From: CAYJFG01 sp964369405
GTDB taxonomy: Bacteria > Bacillota > Clostridia > Oscillospirales > Acutalibacteraceae
Assembly (NCBI GenBank): GCA_964369405.1
Contig: CAYJGB010000009.1
Coordinates: 1 to 64,000 of the forward strand
Direction of reading: 5' to 3'
Length of the DNA stretch: 64,000 bases
Position numbers and translations under genes: made by a program. Shown here piece after piece: positions 25,576-34,721 of the stretch. The notes beneath the pieces were generated by a model. That model was not told the origin of the DNA. It saw only the letters and a list, made by a program, of their open reading frames with translations, and ran no database searches. Position 1 is the stretch's first letter, and each line of letters starts with the position of its first letter.

Positions 25576-26913
25576 ATGAATAGTAACCCTTTAGCTCGTG
25601 ACTTTAATATGTTAGCTCTTTTAAAATACACATTACCTAGTGTGTTTATGATGGTGTTTATGTCAACATACACTATTGTTGATGGTGTGTTTGTAGCAAA
25701 TTTAGTTTCAGAAGACGCTTTATCTGCTGTCAACTTAATTTACCCTCTATTTGGCGTAGTTATGGCTTTAGGTTTAATGTTTGCTACTGGTGGTAATGCT
25801 ATCATAGCAAGACTTATGGGCGAGGGTAGAAATCAAGAAGCGAGGCAATTTCTATCTGTTATATTTATTATAGGCACTGCAATTGGTGCTGTTCTAACAA
25901 TTTTTGTATACGCTTTCCCTAATCTACTTCTTAGCTTTTTAGGTGTTAGTGAGTCTTTGTATTCTTTATCTAGCGATTATCTTTTAAGTTTAGCAGGTTT
26001 TGCAATTCCTATATTTTACCTTGTATTTGTTCAATCGTTTTTAGTAACGGCTGGTAAACCAACTTTAGGGCTTATCATCTGTATAGCCGGTGGTATCACT
26101 AATATGGTGCTTGATTATTTTTTAATATCTCCAGATTTTATGGACTTAGGTATTGCTGGCGCAGGGCTTGCTACTGGAATTGGTAATTCGCTACCTGGGA
26201 TTTTTGGGCTTGTTTACTTCTTTGTAAAACGAAAAGGCGATTTATATTTTGTTAAGCCTAAGTGGAATGGTTTATTTATACTTAAGAGTATGTATAATGG
26301 TTTGTCAGAATTAATAGGTTCGCTTGCTATTTCTATAACTACAATTATGTTTAATACGATACTATTATCAATTGCTGGTGAGTCTGGAGTTGCTGCTATT
26401 AGTGTTATTTTATATATTCAACAATTTCAAACGGCAATTTACTTTGGATTTACATTAGGTGTTGCACCTATTATCAGCTATAAATTCGGAGAAAAAAACA
26501 ACTTAGGTTTAAGCAAAGTTATTAGAAAAAGTTTGATATTTAATGGTGTTGTTTCTGTTTTAGTTATTGCTCTGACTTTTATATTTGCAAATGAAGCAGT
26601 AGCGATATTTATCTCAAGAGAAAGTCAAACTTTTGCTATGGCTAAAGAGGGGCTTTTGGTGTTTTTACCTGCTTATATATGTATGGGATTGAATATTTTC
26701 TTTTCTGCAATGTTTACAGCACTTTCAAACGGGAAAGCATCTGCCATTATTTCTATTAGTAGAAGCTTAGTTTTCATAGTTATTTCTCTACTGATTTTCC
26801 CTAATATTTTTGGTATAGTAGGTGTGTGGATTGCTGTTCCGATTGCTGAATTTTTATCTATAGCAGTAGGCTTTTATTTCTATAAAAGATATAAAAATTC
26901 ATACGGATATTAA
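25576..26913 (+). CDS. MATE family multidrug efflux transporter
   Basis: A 445-residue, 12-helix membrane protein. It begins with the MATE pattern LLKYTLPSVFMMVFMSTYTIVDGVFVANLV and has LMFATGGNAIIARLMGEGR near residue 80. It is of the DinF/MepA-like branch and exports drugs or metabolites with sodium or protons. It is co-transcribed with the MarR regulator, whose stop lies 10 bases upstream. Confidence 0.93.
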   Translation: MNSNPLARDFNMLALLKYTLPSVFMMVFMSTYTIVDGVFVANLVSEDALSAVNLIYPLFGVVMALGLMFATGGNAIIARLMGEGRNQEARQFLSVIFIIGTAIGAVLTIFVYAFPNLLLSFLGVSESLYSLSSDYLLSLAGFAIPIFYLVFVQSFLVTAGKPTLGLIICIAGGITNMVLDYFLISPDFMDLGIAGAGLATGIGNSLPGIFGLVYFFVKRKGDLYFVKPKWNGLFILKSMYNGLSELIGSLAISITTIMFNTILLSIAGESGVAAISVILYIQQFQTAIYFGFTLGVAPIISYKFGEKNNLGLSKVIRKSLIFNGVVSVLVIALTFIFANEAVAIFISRESQTFAMAKEGLLVFLPAYICMGLNIFFSAMFTALSNGKASAIISISRSLVFIVISLLIFPNIFGIVGVWIAVPIAEFLSIAVGFYFYKRYKNSYGY

Positions 26914-26934
26914 ATCTACAACAATACAAATCTA

Positions 26935-27846
26935 TTAAAAGTTTTTTATATATTTACTACCTTGTACAATATTACGTTTAGACAAAGCAATGTTAATTGC
27001 ATTTAATACTCTTTTCTTGTCGCCACTCCATAGTGGAGCAATTAACAATTTTTTAGGTCCGTCACCAGTTAGTCTATGAATTACAATATCTTTAGGTAGT
27101 ATTTCTATACAATTACATAAGATATCAATATATTCATATAATTCTAAAGTATTGAATAGCTTATTATTATAATCTTTTTCTAAATCGGTGTTTTTTAAAA
27201 TATGGAGCAAGTGAATTTTTATCCCATCTGTTTTATGCTCACTTATAAATTTCACAGTATTAAGCATATCTTCTTTACTCTCGTAAGGTAAACCTAGAAT
27301 AATATGAGTAACTACATTTATATTTAATGATTTTAAATTATTTACTGCATTTATATAACAGTCGTTTTTATAACCTCTGCGTATATATAATGCAGTATTT
27401 TCATTTGATGTTTGAAAACCTAATTCAACAAATACTGGTTTGATTTTATTTAGACTATTTAATAAAGCTAAAACTTCATCTCCTAGACAGTCTGGTCTTG
27501 TTGCAATTGCAAGACCTACTATATCATTATGATTTATAGCTTGTGTAAATATTTTATCCAAATAATTTATAGGTGCATATGTGTTTGTAAAAGACTGAAA
27601 ATAAGCTACATACTTACCATTTTTATTTTTATGATTAACTAATAATTTAGCTTGTTCAATCTGAGAATTTATATTTTCCCCTTTAGCAGAAAACTCTCCA
27701 CTACCATCAGCACTACAAAATATGCAACCTTTATTGCCGATTGTTCCATCTCTGTTAGGACAAGTAACATCAGCGCTAATCGATAATTTATAAATTTTTT
27801 CTCCAAAACGTTCTTTATAATAATTGTTTAATGAATAATAATACAT
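26935..27846 (-). CDS. TIGR01212-family radical SAM protein (YhcC-like)
   Basis: A 303-residue radical SAM protein. The N-terminus YYYSLNNYYKERFGEKIYKLSISADVTCPNRDGTIGNKGCIFCS carries the unusual Cys spacing of the YhcC family (C...C-x2-C in CPNRDG...GCIFC). The later LGFQTSNENTALYIRRGY is also typical. It binds a 4Fe-4S cluster and S-adenosylmethionine. A role in tRNA modification or in glutamate synthase maturation has been suggested for relatives, but the reaction is not established. It appears monocistronic. Confidence 0.9.
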   Translation of the reverse strand: MYYYSLNNYYKERFGEKIYKLSISADVTCPNRDGTIGNKGCIFCSADGSGEFSAKGENINSQIEQAKLLVNHKNKNGKYVAYFQSFTNTYAPINYLDKIFTQAINHNDIVGLAIATRPDCLGDEVLALLNSLNKIKPVFVELGFQTSNENTALYIRRGYKNDCYINAVNNLKSLNINVVTHIILGLPYESKEDMLNTVKFISEHKTDGIKIHLLHILKNTDLEKDYNNKLFNTLELYEYIDILCNCIEILPKDIVIHRLTGDGPKKLLIAPLWSGDKKRVLNAINIALSKRNIVQGSKYIKNF

Positions 27847-28095
27847 AAGTTTAAATTTATCCCTCTCAAAAATAAGCTGTTTAGGTTATTTTATATTTAA
27901 TCTTAAATTAAGTCAATAATATAGCAATAAATTTTATCCAATTGTAATTATACTTATCACATTAATATATCAAAACTACCATTTTGATTATCATAAATTT
28001 AGTCTATTAAACATCAAATTTATAGAGTATAAGCCAATAACACCAATTTATGATATATAGTTTTATGAAACTAAGAATTTATAACACAACAAAAA

Positions 28096-28128
28096 CGCAT
28101 ATACTCAGTTAATACTGTAGCATATGCG
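28096..28128 (-). terminator. Terminator of the orphan small RNA unit
   Basis: The stem CGCATAT/ATATGCG plus an inner CAGT/ACTG pairing is followed on the minus strand by TTTTT, and on the plus strand by TTTTATTGTTTT. It may be bidirectional. Confidence 0.75.
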
Positions 28129-28298
28129 CTTTTATTGTTTTAGTTTTTTATGATAAATTATTTTAGCATTTTTCAAAGACGCTTTATAGGTGTACTTCAT
28201 TTGACGGGTACGTTGACTCTTCATAGTTTGTATAACGTAACATATTATTTTCGTATTTACAAAACTCGATAAATGTTGAGCTCTTAACATTTATCATC
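28096..28298 (-). ncRNA. Orphan transcription unit, candidate small RNA of about 200 nt
   Basis: A full sigma-A promoter (28305-28333) on the minus strand is followed by a 10-bp hairpin right at the predicted 5' end (28268-28277 with 28286-28295) and ends in the terminator 28096-28128. No gene is annotated in it. Two short frames exist: 19 codons starting at 28243 (MLRYTNYEESTYPSNEVHL) and 30 codons starting at 28224 (MKSQRTRQMKYTYKASLKNA...). Neither has a Shine-Dalgarno site. I read it as a regulatory RNA. A microprotein mRNA is the alternative. I do not recognise a known RNA family. Confidence 0.55.
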
Positions 28299-28304
28299 AA
28301 TTAA

Positions 28305-28333
28305 ATTATAACATACGGTTTTTCTTCATACAA
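28305..28333 (-). promoter_or_regulatory. Promoter of the orphan small RNA unit
   Basis: -35 TTGTAT (28328-28333) and -10 TATAAT (28305-28310) on the minus strand with 17-base spacing. Confidence 0.65.
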
Positions 28334-28445
28334 TAAAGACAAATTTAAGTTTGTCACACCTAACCAGTGACATCTTTTTTTAAAATTTGTTAATACTTTT
28401 TGTGCAAATGTAACAATTAACTGTATTATATATTTTAGCATAAAA

Positions 28446-28477
28446 AAACTCGCTTCAAATTGCTTTGAAACGAGTTT
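28446..28477 (-). terminator. Terminator of glmS
   Basis: A 14-bp stem with one mismatch (28446-28459 with 28464-28477) closes a TTGC loop and is followed by TTTTTTT on the minus strand, just beyond the glmS stop codon. Confidence 0.85.
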
Positions 28478-28491
28478 ATTATATTTAGTTA

Positions 28492-30315
28492 TTATTCAAC
28501 TGTAACAGATTTTGCAAGGTTACGAGGTTTATCAACATCTAAACCTTTTAAGAATGAAGTATAATATGCTAAGAACTGTAATGGCACAATCGCTTTTAAC
28601 GATGCAAAAATATCCGCTTTACAATTTAACACTATTTTTTCATCATATGCATCTTTAGGAATTTTTATACTATCCAATGTAATAACTGTTATTTTACCAC
28701 CACGAGCTGTAACTTCTCTAATATTTGAAATAGTTTTTTGTGCTAATTTTGCATCTGTAACAAGTGCAATAACAGGTGTTTCCTCAGTTATCAATGAAAG
28801 TGTGCCATGTTTTAATTCCCCTGCTGCGTATGCCTCACAGTGTACATAAGAAACTTCTTTTAGTTTTAAAGCAGCTTCAAGTGCAAGGCAAGAGTCAAGT
28901 CCACGCCCAATATAGAACATACTGTGTGCATTTACAAAATCTTTTGCAACCTCTTTGCATTGTTCTTGTAGCTTAAATGTTTCTCCAAATGTTCTAATGG
29001 TTTCTAAGAAAGCATCTATAAATGTATTAGCCTCGTCTTTTGAAATTGTTTCATTAGCCACTGCTAGTTTTAATCCCATTAAATAGAACAATGAAACTTG
29101 CACAGAAAAAGCTTTTGTACTTGCAACTGCAATTTCAGTGCCTGCATATGTGTACATAACGTTATCAGCCTCAAGTGCAATTGCTGAGCCTCGAACGTTA
29201 ACAATAGCAAGGTTTGGCACGTTTTTTTCTTTAGCTAGCCTTAATGCAGCTAGTGTATCAGCAGTTTCTCCAGATTGTGAAAGCACAATTACTAAATCTT
29301 TTTCAGATAGTACTGGTGGATTATAACGGAACTCTGAGGCAATAACAGGAAAAACATTTATATCTGCTATATTACGTAACACTTGTCCACCAAGCATACC
29401 TGCATAGTAAGCAGTACCACAAGCAACTACATATATATTGTTAAAATCTGCGAAGAACTCATCGCTGATGTTATCAGCACTAAAATCAGGTAATTTTTCA
29501 TCAGAAATACGTGGAGCAACTGTTCTTTCAAGTGCAAGTGGTTGATCGAAAATTTCTTTCAACATAAAATGATCATAGCCACATTTTTCAGCATTTTCTA
29601 CTGTTAGGCTTGAAACACTAATTGTCTTCTCAATAGGATTTTTATCCATATCATAGAATTTTTCCTCACCATCTGAAAGATGTGCTATTTCGCCCTCTTC
29701 CAATGTGTAAAATTTATTAGTGTATTTTAGTACAGCTGAAATATCAGAAGCAAGGAAAAGCCCCTCGTCAGAACTAGCCACTATTAGAGGACTATTTTTT
29801 CTTGTTGCAAAAATTTCACCTGGTTTATCATAAAATACAATTGCAAAAGCATATGCACCCTCAAACTTTTCACACGCTTTTTTAATAGCCTCAAATGGAT
29901 TGCCATCGTAGTAGTAATCAAATAACTTAGATGCTATCTCTGTATCCGTTTGAGAAACAAAAGTATAACCTTTTCCTATTAAAAAATCACTTATTTCAAG
30001 GTAGTTTTCAATAATACCATTATGAACCAAAGATAATTTTTCTGTTGAATGTGGATGAGCATTAACATTAGACGGAATACCGTGTGTCGCCCATCTCGTA
30101 TGTCCTATACCACATTTTGCACTATCATCAACAACTTTGACTGCTTCTTTTAAGTTGTTGATTCTGCCCATTGTTTTACAAGTTAATATTTTTTGCTCAG
30201 GCGTAAAAACTGAAATTCCTGCTGAATCATATCCTCTGTATTCCAATCTTTCTAACCCGTTTAGTAAAACTTCTTTAGCACTTAATTCCCCAGTAAATCC
30301 TACTATACCACACAT
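28492..30315 (-). CDS. glmS: Glutamine--fructose-6-phosphate aminotransferase (isomerizing)
   Basis: A 607-residue enzyme, the normal GlmS length. After Met, Cys2 (MCGIVGFTGEL) is the class II glutaminase nucleophile. The glutaminase domain shows LEYRGYDSAGI, GIGHTRWATHG and HNGIIENY. The C-terminal half holds two SIS sugar isomerase domains (ACGTAYYAG, LSQSGETADT) and ends KSVTVE. It makes glucosamine-6-phosphate for peptidoglycan. The frame is open to 30405, but the start must be at 30315 to expose Cys2. The leader up to 30480 shows no glmS ribozyme core that I can see, unlike many Firmicutes. Confidence 0.97.
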   Translation of the reverse strand: MCGIVGFTGELSAKEVLLNGLERLEYRGYDSAGISVFTPEQKILTCKTMGRINNLKEAVKVVDDSAKCGIGHTRWATHGIPSNVNAHPHSTEKLSLVHNGIIENYLEISDFLIGKGYTFVSQTDTEIASKLFDYYYDGNPFEAIKKACEKFEGAYAFAIVFYDKPGEIFATRKNSPLIVASSDEGLFLASDISAVLKYTNKFYTLEEGEIAHLSDGEEKFYDMDKNPIEKTISVSSLTVENAEKCGYDHFMLKEIFDQPLALERTVAPRISDEKLPDFSADNISDEFFADFNNIYVVACGTAYYAGMLGGQVLRNIADINVFPVIASEFRYNPPVLSEKDLVIVLSQSGETADTLAALRLAKEKNVPNLAIVNVRGSAIALEADNVMYTYAGTEIAVASTKAFSVQVSLFYLMGLKLAVANETISKDEANTFIDAFLETIRTFGETFKLQEQCKEVAKDFVNAHSMFYIGRGLDSCLALEAALKLKEVSYVHCEAYAAGELKHGTLSLITEETPVIALVTDAKLAQKTISNIREVTARGGKITVITLDSIKIPKDAYDEKIVLNCKADIFASLKAIVPLQFLAYYTSFLKGLDVDKPRNLAKSVTVE

Positions 30316-30482
30316 TTTAATACCCACTTTCTCTTTATTAAATAACAATTTAAAATAACTACTATAAATCATCTGTAGTATAACATTATTGATTTTTTTT
30401 GTCAAGAGTTCTACTCCAATTATTAGTTCATTAAATTAATAAAATTACATTCTATCATAACGTAAATAATCATAAAAAAAAC

Positions 30483-30524
30483 GATTATTCTTATGGGCTA
30501 AAGTCAAACCCTGTAAGAATAATC
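30483..30524 (-). terminator. Terminator after tRNA-Leu
   Basis: An 11-bp perfect stem (30483-30493 with 30514-30524) with additional inner pairing, followed by a TTTTTTT run on the minus strand. Confidence 0.85.
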
Positions 30525-30528
30525 ACAG

Positions 30529-30612
30529 TGGTGCGAGTGACGGGACTTGAACCCGTACGTCATAGACACACGCCCCTCAAACGTGCCTGTCTGCCAGTTC
30601 CAGCACACTCGC
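30529..30612 (-). tRNA. tRNA-Leu (GAG anticodon)
   Basis: A class II tRNA with 7-bp acceptor stem GCGAGTG/CACTCGC, encoded CCA end, T arm ACGGG-TTCAAGT-CCCGT and an extended variable arm. The anticodon stem CACGT/GCGTG closes loop TTGAGGG, giving anticodon GAG for CTC/CTT Leu codons. It is a single-gene unit with its own promoter and terminator. Confidence 0.95.
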
Positions 30613-30626
30613 ATTTTACGTAATGT

Positions 30627-30655
30627 ATTATATCAAAAAGGTAAAGTATTGTCAA
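30627..30655 (-). promoter_or_regulatory. Promoter of tRNA-Leu
   Basis: Perfect TTGACA (30650-30655) and TATAAT (30627-30632) on the minus strand with 17-base spacing. Confidence 0.85.
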
Positions 30656-30753
30656 TGTTTTAACTTGCATTGTTTAAGTTCTCTTTACCTTAACTTGTTT
30701 TAATCTTCCTACTTTTTAAGTTAACTCATTCTTTTTTCACTTCACAATATTCA

Positions 30754-30788
30754 CCTATTTAAACTTAATCATTTTAAGTTTAAATAGG
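30754..30788. terminator. Hairpin terminator after the glutamate synthase operon
   Basis: A 15-bp perfect stem (30754-30768 with 30774-30788) closes a 5-base loop, 25 bases after the last gene's stop. It lacks a strong T run on the minus strand, so termination may be partial or it may protect the mRNA 3' end. Confidence 0.6.
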
Positions 30789-30812
30789 CGATATTTTTAT
30801 ACTTTTATACTC

Positions 30813-31541
30813 TTAACTATATGTGTATATTTGTTTACTTTGGTGCTCATGGTCTGGAACTATAACCATAAAATTATGATTTAAAATCTCTTTCTTATCT
30901 TCTCCAAAAGCTTCACAATAGTCATCTAACTGAGTAGATAATTTTGCAAAATCTTTTTCTGTTGCTTTTCTTGCTTTTACTTGTTTTGGCAAGTTTATTG
31001 GTAATTCATTTTCTTCGCAACGTAAGAATATCATTCCACCATGCATACCTGTTCCACAAAAGTTACCTACTATTGCATCTGAATTTGTATTCATACCTAA
31101 TACTATTATAATTCCACCTGCTTGGTATTCTCCTAAAAAGCTACCTGCACTGCCTCCTATAACTATTACTGGTATTCTATCTTGATATGATTTCATATGT
31201 ATCCCAGTTCTATACCCTGAGTTACCATGTATTATTATTTTTCCACCACGCATACCATATCCAGTTGCATCTCCACACATTCCATGAACATATATTGCAC
31301 CCTCGTTCATAGTGTCGCCTGTAGCTTCTTGAGTGTTTCCATACACATTTATTGTACTTCCGTCTAAATAACATCCTAATGCATTTCCTGGTGTTCCGTT
31401 TATTACAATATTTTTTCCTTTAGATGCACTTGCTATATAACGTTGTCCTATACAATTGTCTATTGTTACTTCTGTATCCTTAGATTCTCTAAGTAAGTTG
31501 TTTAACTCTTTAAAATGCATTAAATCTGCTGTTATTTTCAT
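30813..31541 (-). CDS. Glutamate synthase GXGXG-domain subunit (GltB3 type)
   Basis: A 242-residue right-handed beta-helix protein equal to the C-terminal domain of the large glutamate synthase subunit. Repeated GxxxGxxMxxGxIxxxG turns are visible, for example GAIYVHGMCGDATGYGMRGGKIIIHG and GGSAGSFLGEYQAGGIIIVLG. In the fused enzyme this domain supports the ammonia tunnel. Here it is a separate protein, as in archaeal-type glutamate synthases. It overlaps the upstream oxidoreductase gene by 4 bases, so translation is coupled. Confidence 0.92.
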   Translation of the reverse strand: MKITADLMHFKELNNLLRESKDTEVTIDNCIGQRYIASASKGKNIVINGTPGNALGCYLDGSTINVYGNTQEATGDTMNEGAIYVHGMCGDATGYGMRGGKIIIHGNSGYRTGIHMKSYQDRIPVIVIGGSAGSFLGEYQAGGIIIVLGMNTNSDAIVGNFCGTGMHGGMIFLRCEENELPINLPKQVKARKATEKDFAKLSTQLDDYCEAFGEDKKEILNHNFMVIVPDHEHQSKQIYTYS

Positions 31542-32770
31542 AGACTTGCACCCCCTAAAGTTTTTGCTCTTTCTCTTTTTGAGAAAGCCATAAGTTGTGG
31601 TTTTTCTTTTATCAACTCAAAATCTATTGAATTTAAATCTTTTTTCTCTCTGATTAATGAAGTATATATACCGGCTCTACTAACATTACCAATCATTATA
31701 TACCCTATCAATAAATTATCTTTTACTACTAACTTCTTATAACTACCCTCAACTTTTACAATATGTTCTTCTCCACCATATGTTCCAGCTGTAATTATAT
31801 GCATTCCAAAAAATCCGATTGCATTCATAGGTATAGCTTTATCATATACAGAAGATGCCCCAGCCATATTATTACCTGCAACTTCACCTTGCATATATGC
31901 ATTTGGTAATAAAGCCATAATTTTTTCCTCATTAGTAGTTATGTCTAAACTCTCGCTACAATCTCCACCACTATAAATGTCTACTATAGTAGTTTGACAT
32001 TTTAAGTCAGTTACTATGCCACGATTAACTTTACCACCAATTTCAGAAACAAGCTCTGTGTTAGGTCTAACTCCAACAGCAATTACTAAGATGTCAAAAT
32101 CTATCTCTTTCCCACTGTTTAATATTGCTTTATTACTTTTAAAAACTTTAACACTATCACTAAGTGTAAATACAACATCGTTTTTCTCAATATGTTCTTG
32201 AACCATTTGAGAACCTGTTTCATCTAATATACTAGGTAAAATACGATTTGCTAAATCTACTACATGAATACTTTGAACTCTATCCTTTATACCCTCAGCA
32301 CATTTTAAACCGATTAAACCAGCACCAATAATTAACACTTTACTTTCACTTGTAATAACTTCTTCTATTGCTTTTGCATCGTCTAATGTCATAAAAGTAA
32401 ATTTGTTTTTTACTGTTTCTACACCATCCATAGGTGGCATAAATGGTTTTGAACCAGTAGCAACAAATAATTTATCATAATTAATTTTACTACTATCTTC
32501 TAACTCTACATTTTTATTATCTTTATCAATTTTTATAACCTTTTTACCTAATATAGTTTCCACATTGTTATCTTCATAAAAACTATTGTTACGATATTTC
32601 ATTCTCTCTTCGTCAGTTTTTCCTAAAAGCAAGTAAGAAATCAAAGGTCTTGAATATGTATGATGTTTTTCATCTGATATTAAAGTAATTTTACCCTCTT
32701 TATCATATTGTCTAATCCCCTCAACGCAACCAATTGCAGCAGCTGAGTTTCCTATAATTACATAATTCAT
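31538..32770 (-). CDS. NAD(P)/FAD-dependent oxidoreductase of the glutamate synthase operon
   Basis: A 410-residue flavoprotein with an FAD motif at the N-terminus (YVIIGNSAAAIGCVEGIRQ), a central NAD(P)-binding motif (VLIIGAGLIGLKCAEGI), and IYSGGDCSESLD near the C-terminal FAD site. This is the NADH-oxidase/nitrite-reductase-like class. In this operon it probably passes electrons from NAD(P)H through the ferredoxin-like subunit to the FMN synthase subunit. The start is set at 32770 with GGGAGGAGAG upstream. An in-frame Met at 32788 overlaps the preceding gene and is less likely. Confidence 0.9.
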   Translation of the reverse strand: MNYVIIGNSAAAIGCVEGIRQYDKEGKITLISDEKHHTYSRPLISYLLLGKTDEERMKYRNNSFYEDNNVETILGKKVIKIDKDNKNVELEDSSKINYDKLFVATGSKPFMPPMDGVETVKNKFTFMTLDDAKAIEEVITSESKVLIIGAGLIGLKCAEGIKDRVQSIHVVDLANRILPSILDETGSQMVQEHIEKNDVVFTLSDSVKVFKSNKAILNSGKEIDFDILVIAVGVRPNTELVSEIGGKVNRGIVTDLKCQTTIVDIYSGGDCSESLDITTNEEKIMALLPNAYMQGEVAGNNMAGASSVYDKAIPMNAIGFFGMHIITAGTYGGEEHIVKVEGSYKKLVVKDNLLIGYIMIGNVSRAGIYTSLIREKKDLNSIDFELIKEKPQLMAFSKRERAKTLGGASL

Positions 32771-32772
32771 AC

Positions 32773-33201
32773 TTATCTCTCCTCCCATTCTATAGCTTTA
32801 TTTGGACATCCCATGACACAAGCAGGAGAACCATTAGAATTTTTTACACAAAGCTCACATTTTTGTATAACGCCCTCACTAGTTGGAGATATACAACCAT
32901 ATGGACATGATAACAAACAAGTATAACAGCCAACACATTTATCTTGATTAACTTCAATAATACCATCTTTGATAGTTAATGCACCAGTTATACAGCTTTT
33001 AACACATAGTGGCTCGTCACAATGACGACAAGAAACTGCAAAACTTATTGAGTCGTGTTCTTCTATTCTAATTCTAGGGTTAATAGTTATATTTTTAAGC
33101 GCTTTAACCATATCTGATTTGCCACTATTTGCAAATGCACAATAATATTCGCATAAGTGACAACCTAAACACCATTTTTCATTTACGTATATACGTTTCA
33201 T
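32773..33201 (-). CDS. 4Fe-4S ferredoxin-type subunit of the glutamate synthase operon
   Basis: A 142-residue protein rich in iron-sulfur cysteine motifs: CLGCHLCEYYC, CRHCDEPLCVKSC, CVGCYTCLLSCPYG, and a final CELC...CVMGC. The HycB/DmsB-like arrangement suggests up to four 4Fe-4S clusters. It is placed between the FMN synthase subunit and the flavoprotein, and probably wires electrons between them. Stop and next start are 2 bases apart. Confidence 0.88.
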   Translation of the reverse strand: MKRIYVNEKWCLGCHLCEYYCAFANSGKSDMVKALKNITINPRIRIEEHDSISFAVSCRHCDEPLCVKSCITGALTIKDGIIEVNQDKCVGCYTCLLSCPYGCISPTSEGVIQKCELCVKNSNGSPACVMGCPNKAIEWEER

Positions 33202-33215
33202 AGTATTGCTCCTCC

Positions 33216-34721
33216 TTATTCGCCAGCGTGTTTAATGCCCAATATTTCTAATTCTTTTTCAGTAAGCCCTATTCCTCTAAGCATTAGCCTATTACCTCTT
33301 AAAGCCTCAATAGAGTTAATACCCATACCACCCATCATTTCTTTAATCTCGTGGTCCCAAGCAGTAACAAGGTTTACAAGTCTTTCATAACCAATATTAG
33401 GATTTAAACGTCTAACAAGTTCTTCTCTTTGAGTAGCAATACCCCAGTTACATTTACCAGCTTGACAACTTCTGCACTGATGACAACCAAGTGCTAATAA
33501 AGCAGTTGTAGCTATATAAACAGCATCTGCACCAAGTGCAATAGCTTTTACTATGTCTGAACTATTTCTAATTGTACCACCAACTACTATTGATAAATTA
33601 CCACGTATACCCTCGTCACGCAATCTTTGGTCAACAGCTGCAAGTGCTAATTCTATTGGAATACCTACATTATCTCTAATTCTTGTAGGAGCAGCACCAG
33701 TACCACCTCTAAAGCCGTCAATAGCTATAATATCAGCACCACCTCTAGCAATACCACTAGCAATCGCTGCAACATTATGAACAGCCGCAATTTTAACAAT
33801 AACTGGTTTTTTATAATTAGTAGCCTCTTTTAATGAGTATACTAATTGTCTTAAATCTTCAATTGAATATATATCATGGTGAGGAGCTGGTGAAATTGCA
33901 TCTTCGCCCTCTGGAATCATTCTAGTTTTTGATATATCTCCAACTATTTTATTACCTGGAAGATGTCCACCAATACCAGGTTTTGCACCTTGACCAATTT
34001 TTATTTCGATAGCTGAACCTTGTTCTAAGTAGTCTTTATACACACCAAAACGACCAGATGCAACTTGAACAATTGTATTATCACCAAATTTATAAAAATC
34101 TTTATGTAATCCACCCTCACCAGTATTATAAAAAGTTCCTAGTTCTTGTGCTGCTCTTGCTAAACTTTCGTGAGCATTATAACTAATTGAGCCATAAGAC
34201 ATAGCAGAAAACATAACAGGTACTTTAAGTTGTAATTGAGGAGTTGAGTTATCTTCTAAATTACCATTTTCGTCACGAGAAATACTTTTAGGTTTTTTAC
34301 CTAAGAAAGTCCTTGTTTCCATAGGCTCACGGAGTGGGTCTATAGATGGGTTTGTAACTTGAGATGCATTAATAAGCATTTTATCCCAATAAATAGGATA
34401 ATCTTTAGGGTTACCCATTGATGATAACAAAACTCCACCAGTACCAGCTTGACGATACACCTCACTAATAGCATCTTTAGTCCAGTTAGCGTTTTGTTTA
34501 AAAGTATGGTCTGTTTTAACAATTTTCAACGCTCTAGTAGGACATAGCGACACACATCTATGACAGACAACACATTTACTCTCGTCTGCAAACATTAAGT
34601 TTAACTCTTTATCTAAATGATGTACTTCATTAGCACATTGACGCTCACAAGCTCTACATGCTATACATCTTGAACTATCACGAATAACTTCATATTCTGG
34701 ATATAAAAAATCAATAGCCAT
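33216..34721 (-). CDS. Glutamate synthase FMN-binding catalytic subunit (GltB2 type)
   Basis: A 501-residue protein. The N-terminus has two ferredoxin motifs (CIACRACERQC and CVVCHRCVSLC). The rest is the FMN-binding glutamate synthase barrel, with MSYGSISYNAHESLARAA, KIGQGAKPGIGGHLPG, and GFRGGTGAAPTRIRDNVG. The 3Fe-4S-type motif CHQCRSCQAGKCNWGIATQ follows. It condenses ammonia with 2-oxoglutarate and reduces the imine to glutamate. The glutaminase part is a separate gene directly upstream, whose stop overlaps this start by one base. Confidence 0.95.
   Translation of the reverse strand: MAIDFLYPEYEVIRDSSRCIACRACERQCANEVHHLDKELNLMFADESKCVVCHRCVSLCPTRALKIVKTDHTFKQNANWTKDAISEVYRQAGTGGVLLSSMGNPKDYPIYWDKMLINASQVTNPSIDPLREPMETRTFLGKKPKSISRDENGNLEDNSTPQLQLKVPVMFSAMSYGSISYNAHESLARAAQELGTFYNTGEGGLHKDFYKFGDNTIVQVASGRFGVYKDYLEQGSAIEIKIGQGAKPGIGGHLPGNKIVGDISKTRMIPEGEDAISPAPHHDIYSIEDLRQLVYSLKEATNYKKPVIVKIAAVHNVAAIASGIARGGADIIAIDGFRGGTGAAPTRIRDNVGIPIELALAAVDQRLRDEGIRGNLSIVVGGTIRNSSDIVKAIALGADAVYIATTALLALGCHQCRSCQAGKCNWGIATQREELVRRLNPNIGYERLVNLVTAWDHEIKEMMGGMGINSIEALRGNRLMLRGIGLTEKELEILGIKHAGE

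Noticed and set aside
28132..28243. Two small open frames in the orphan transcription unit as coding genes
   Set aside because: Neither has a ribosome binding site and they overlap each other in different frames. They were kept only as an alternative in the ncRNA entry.
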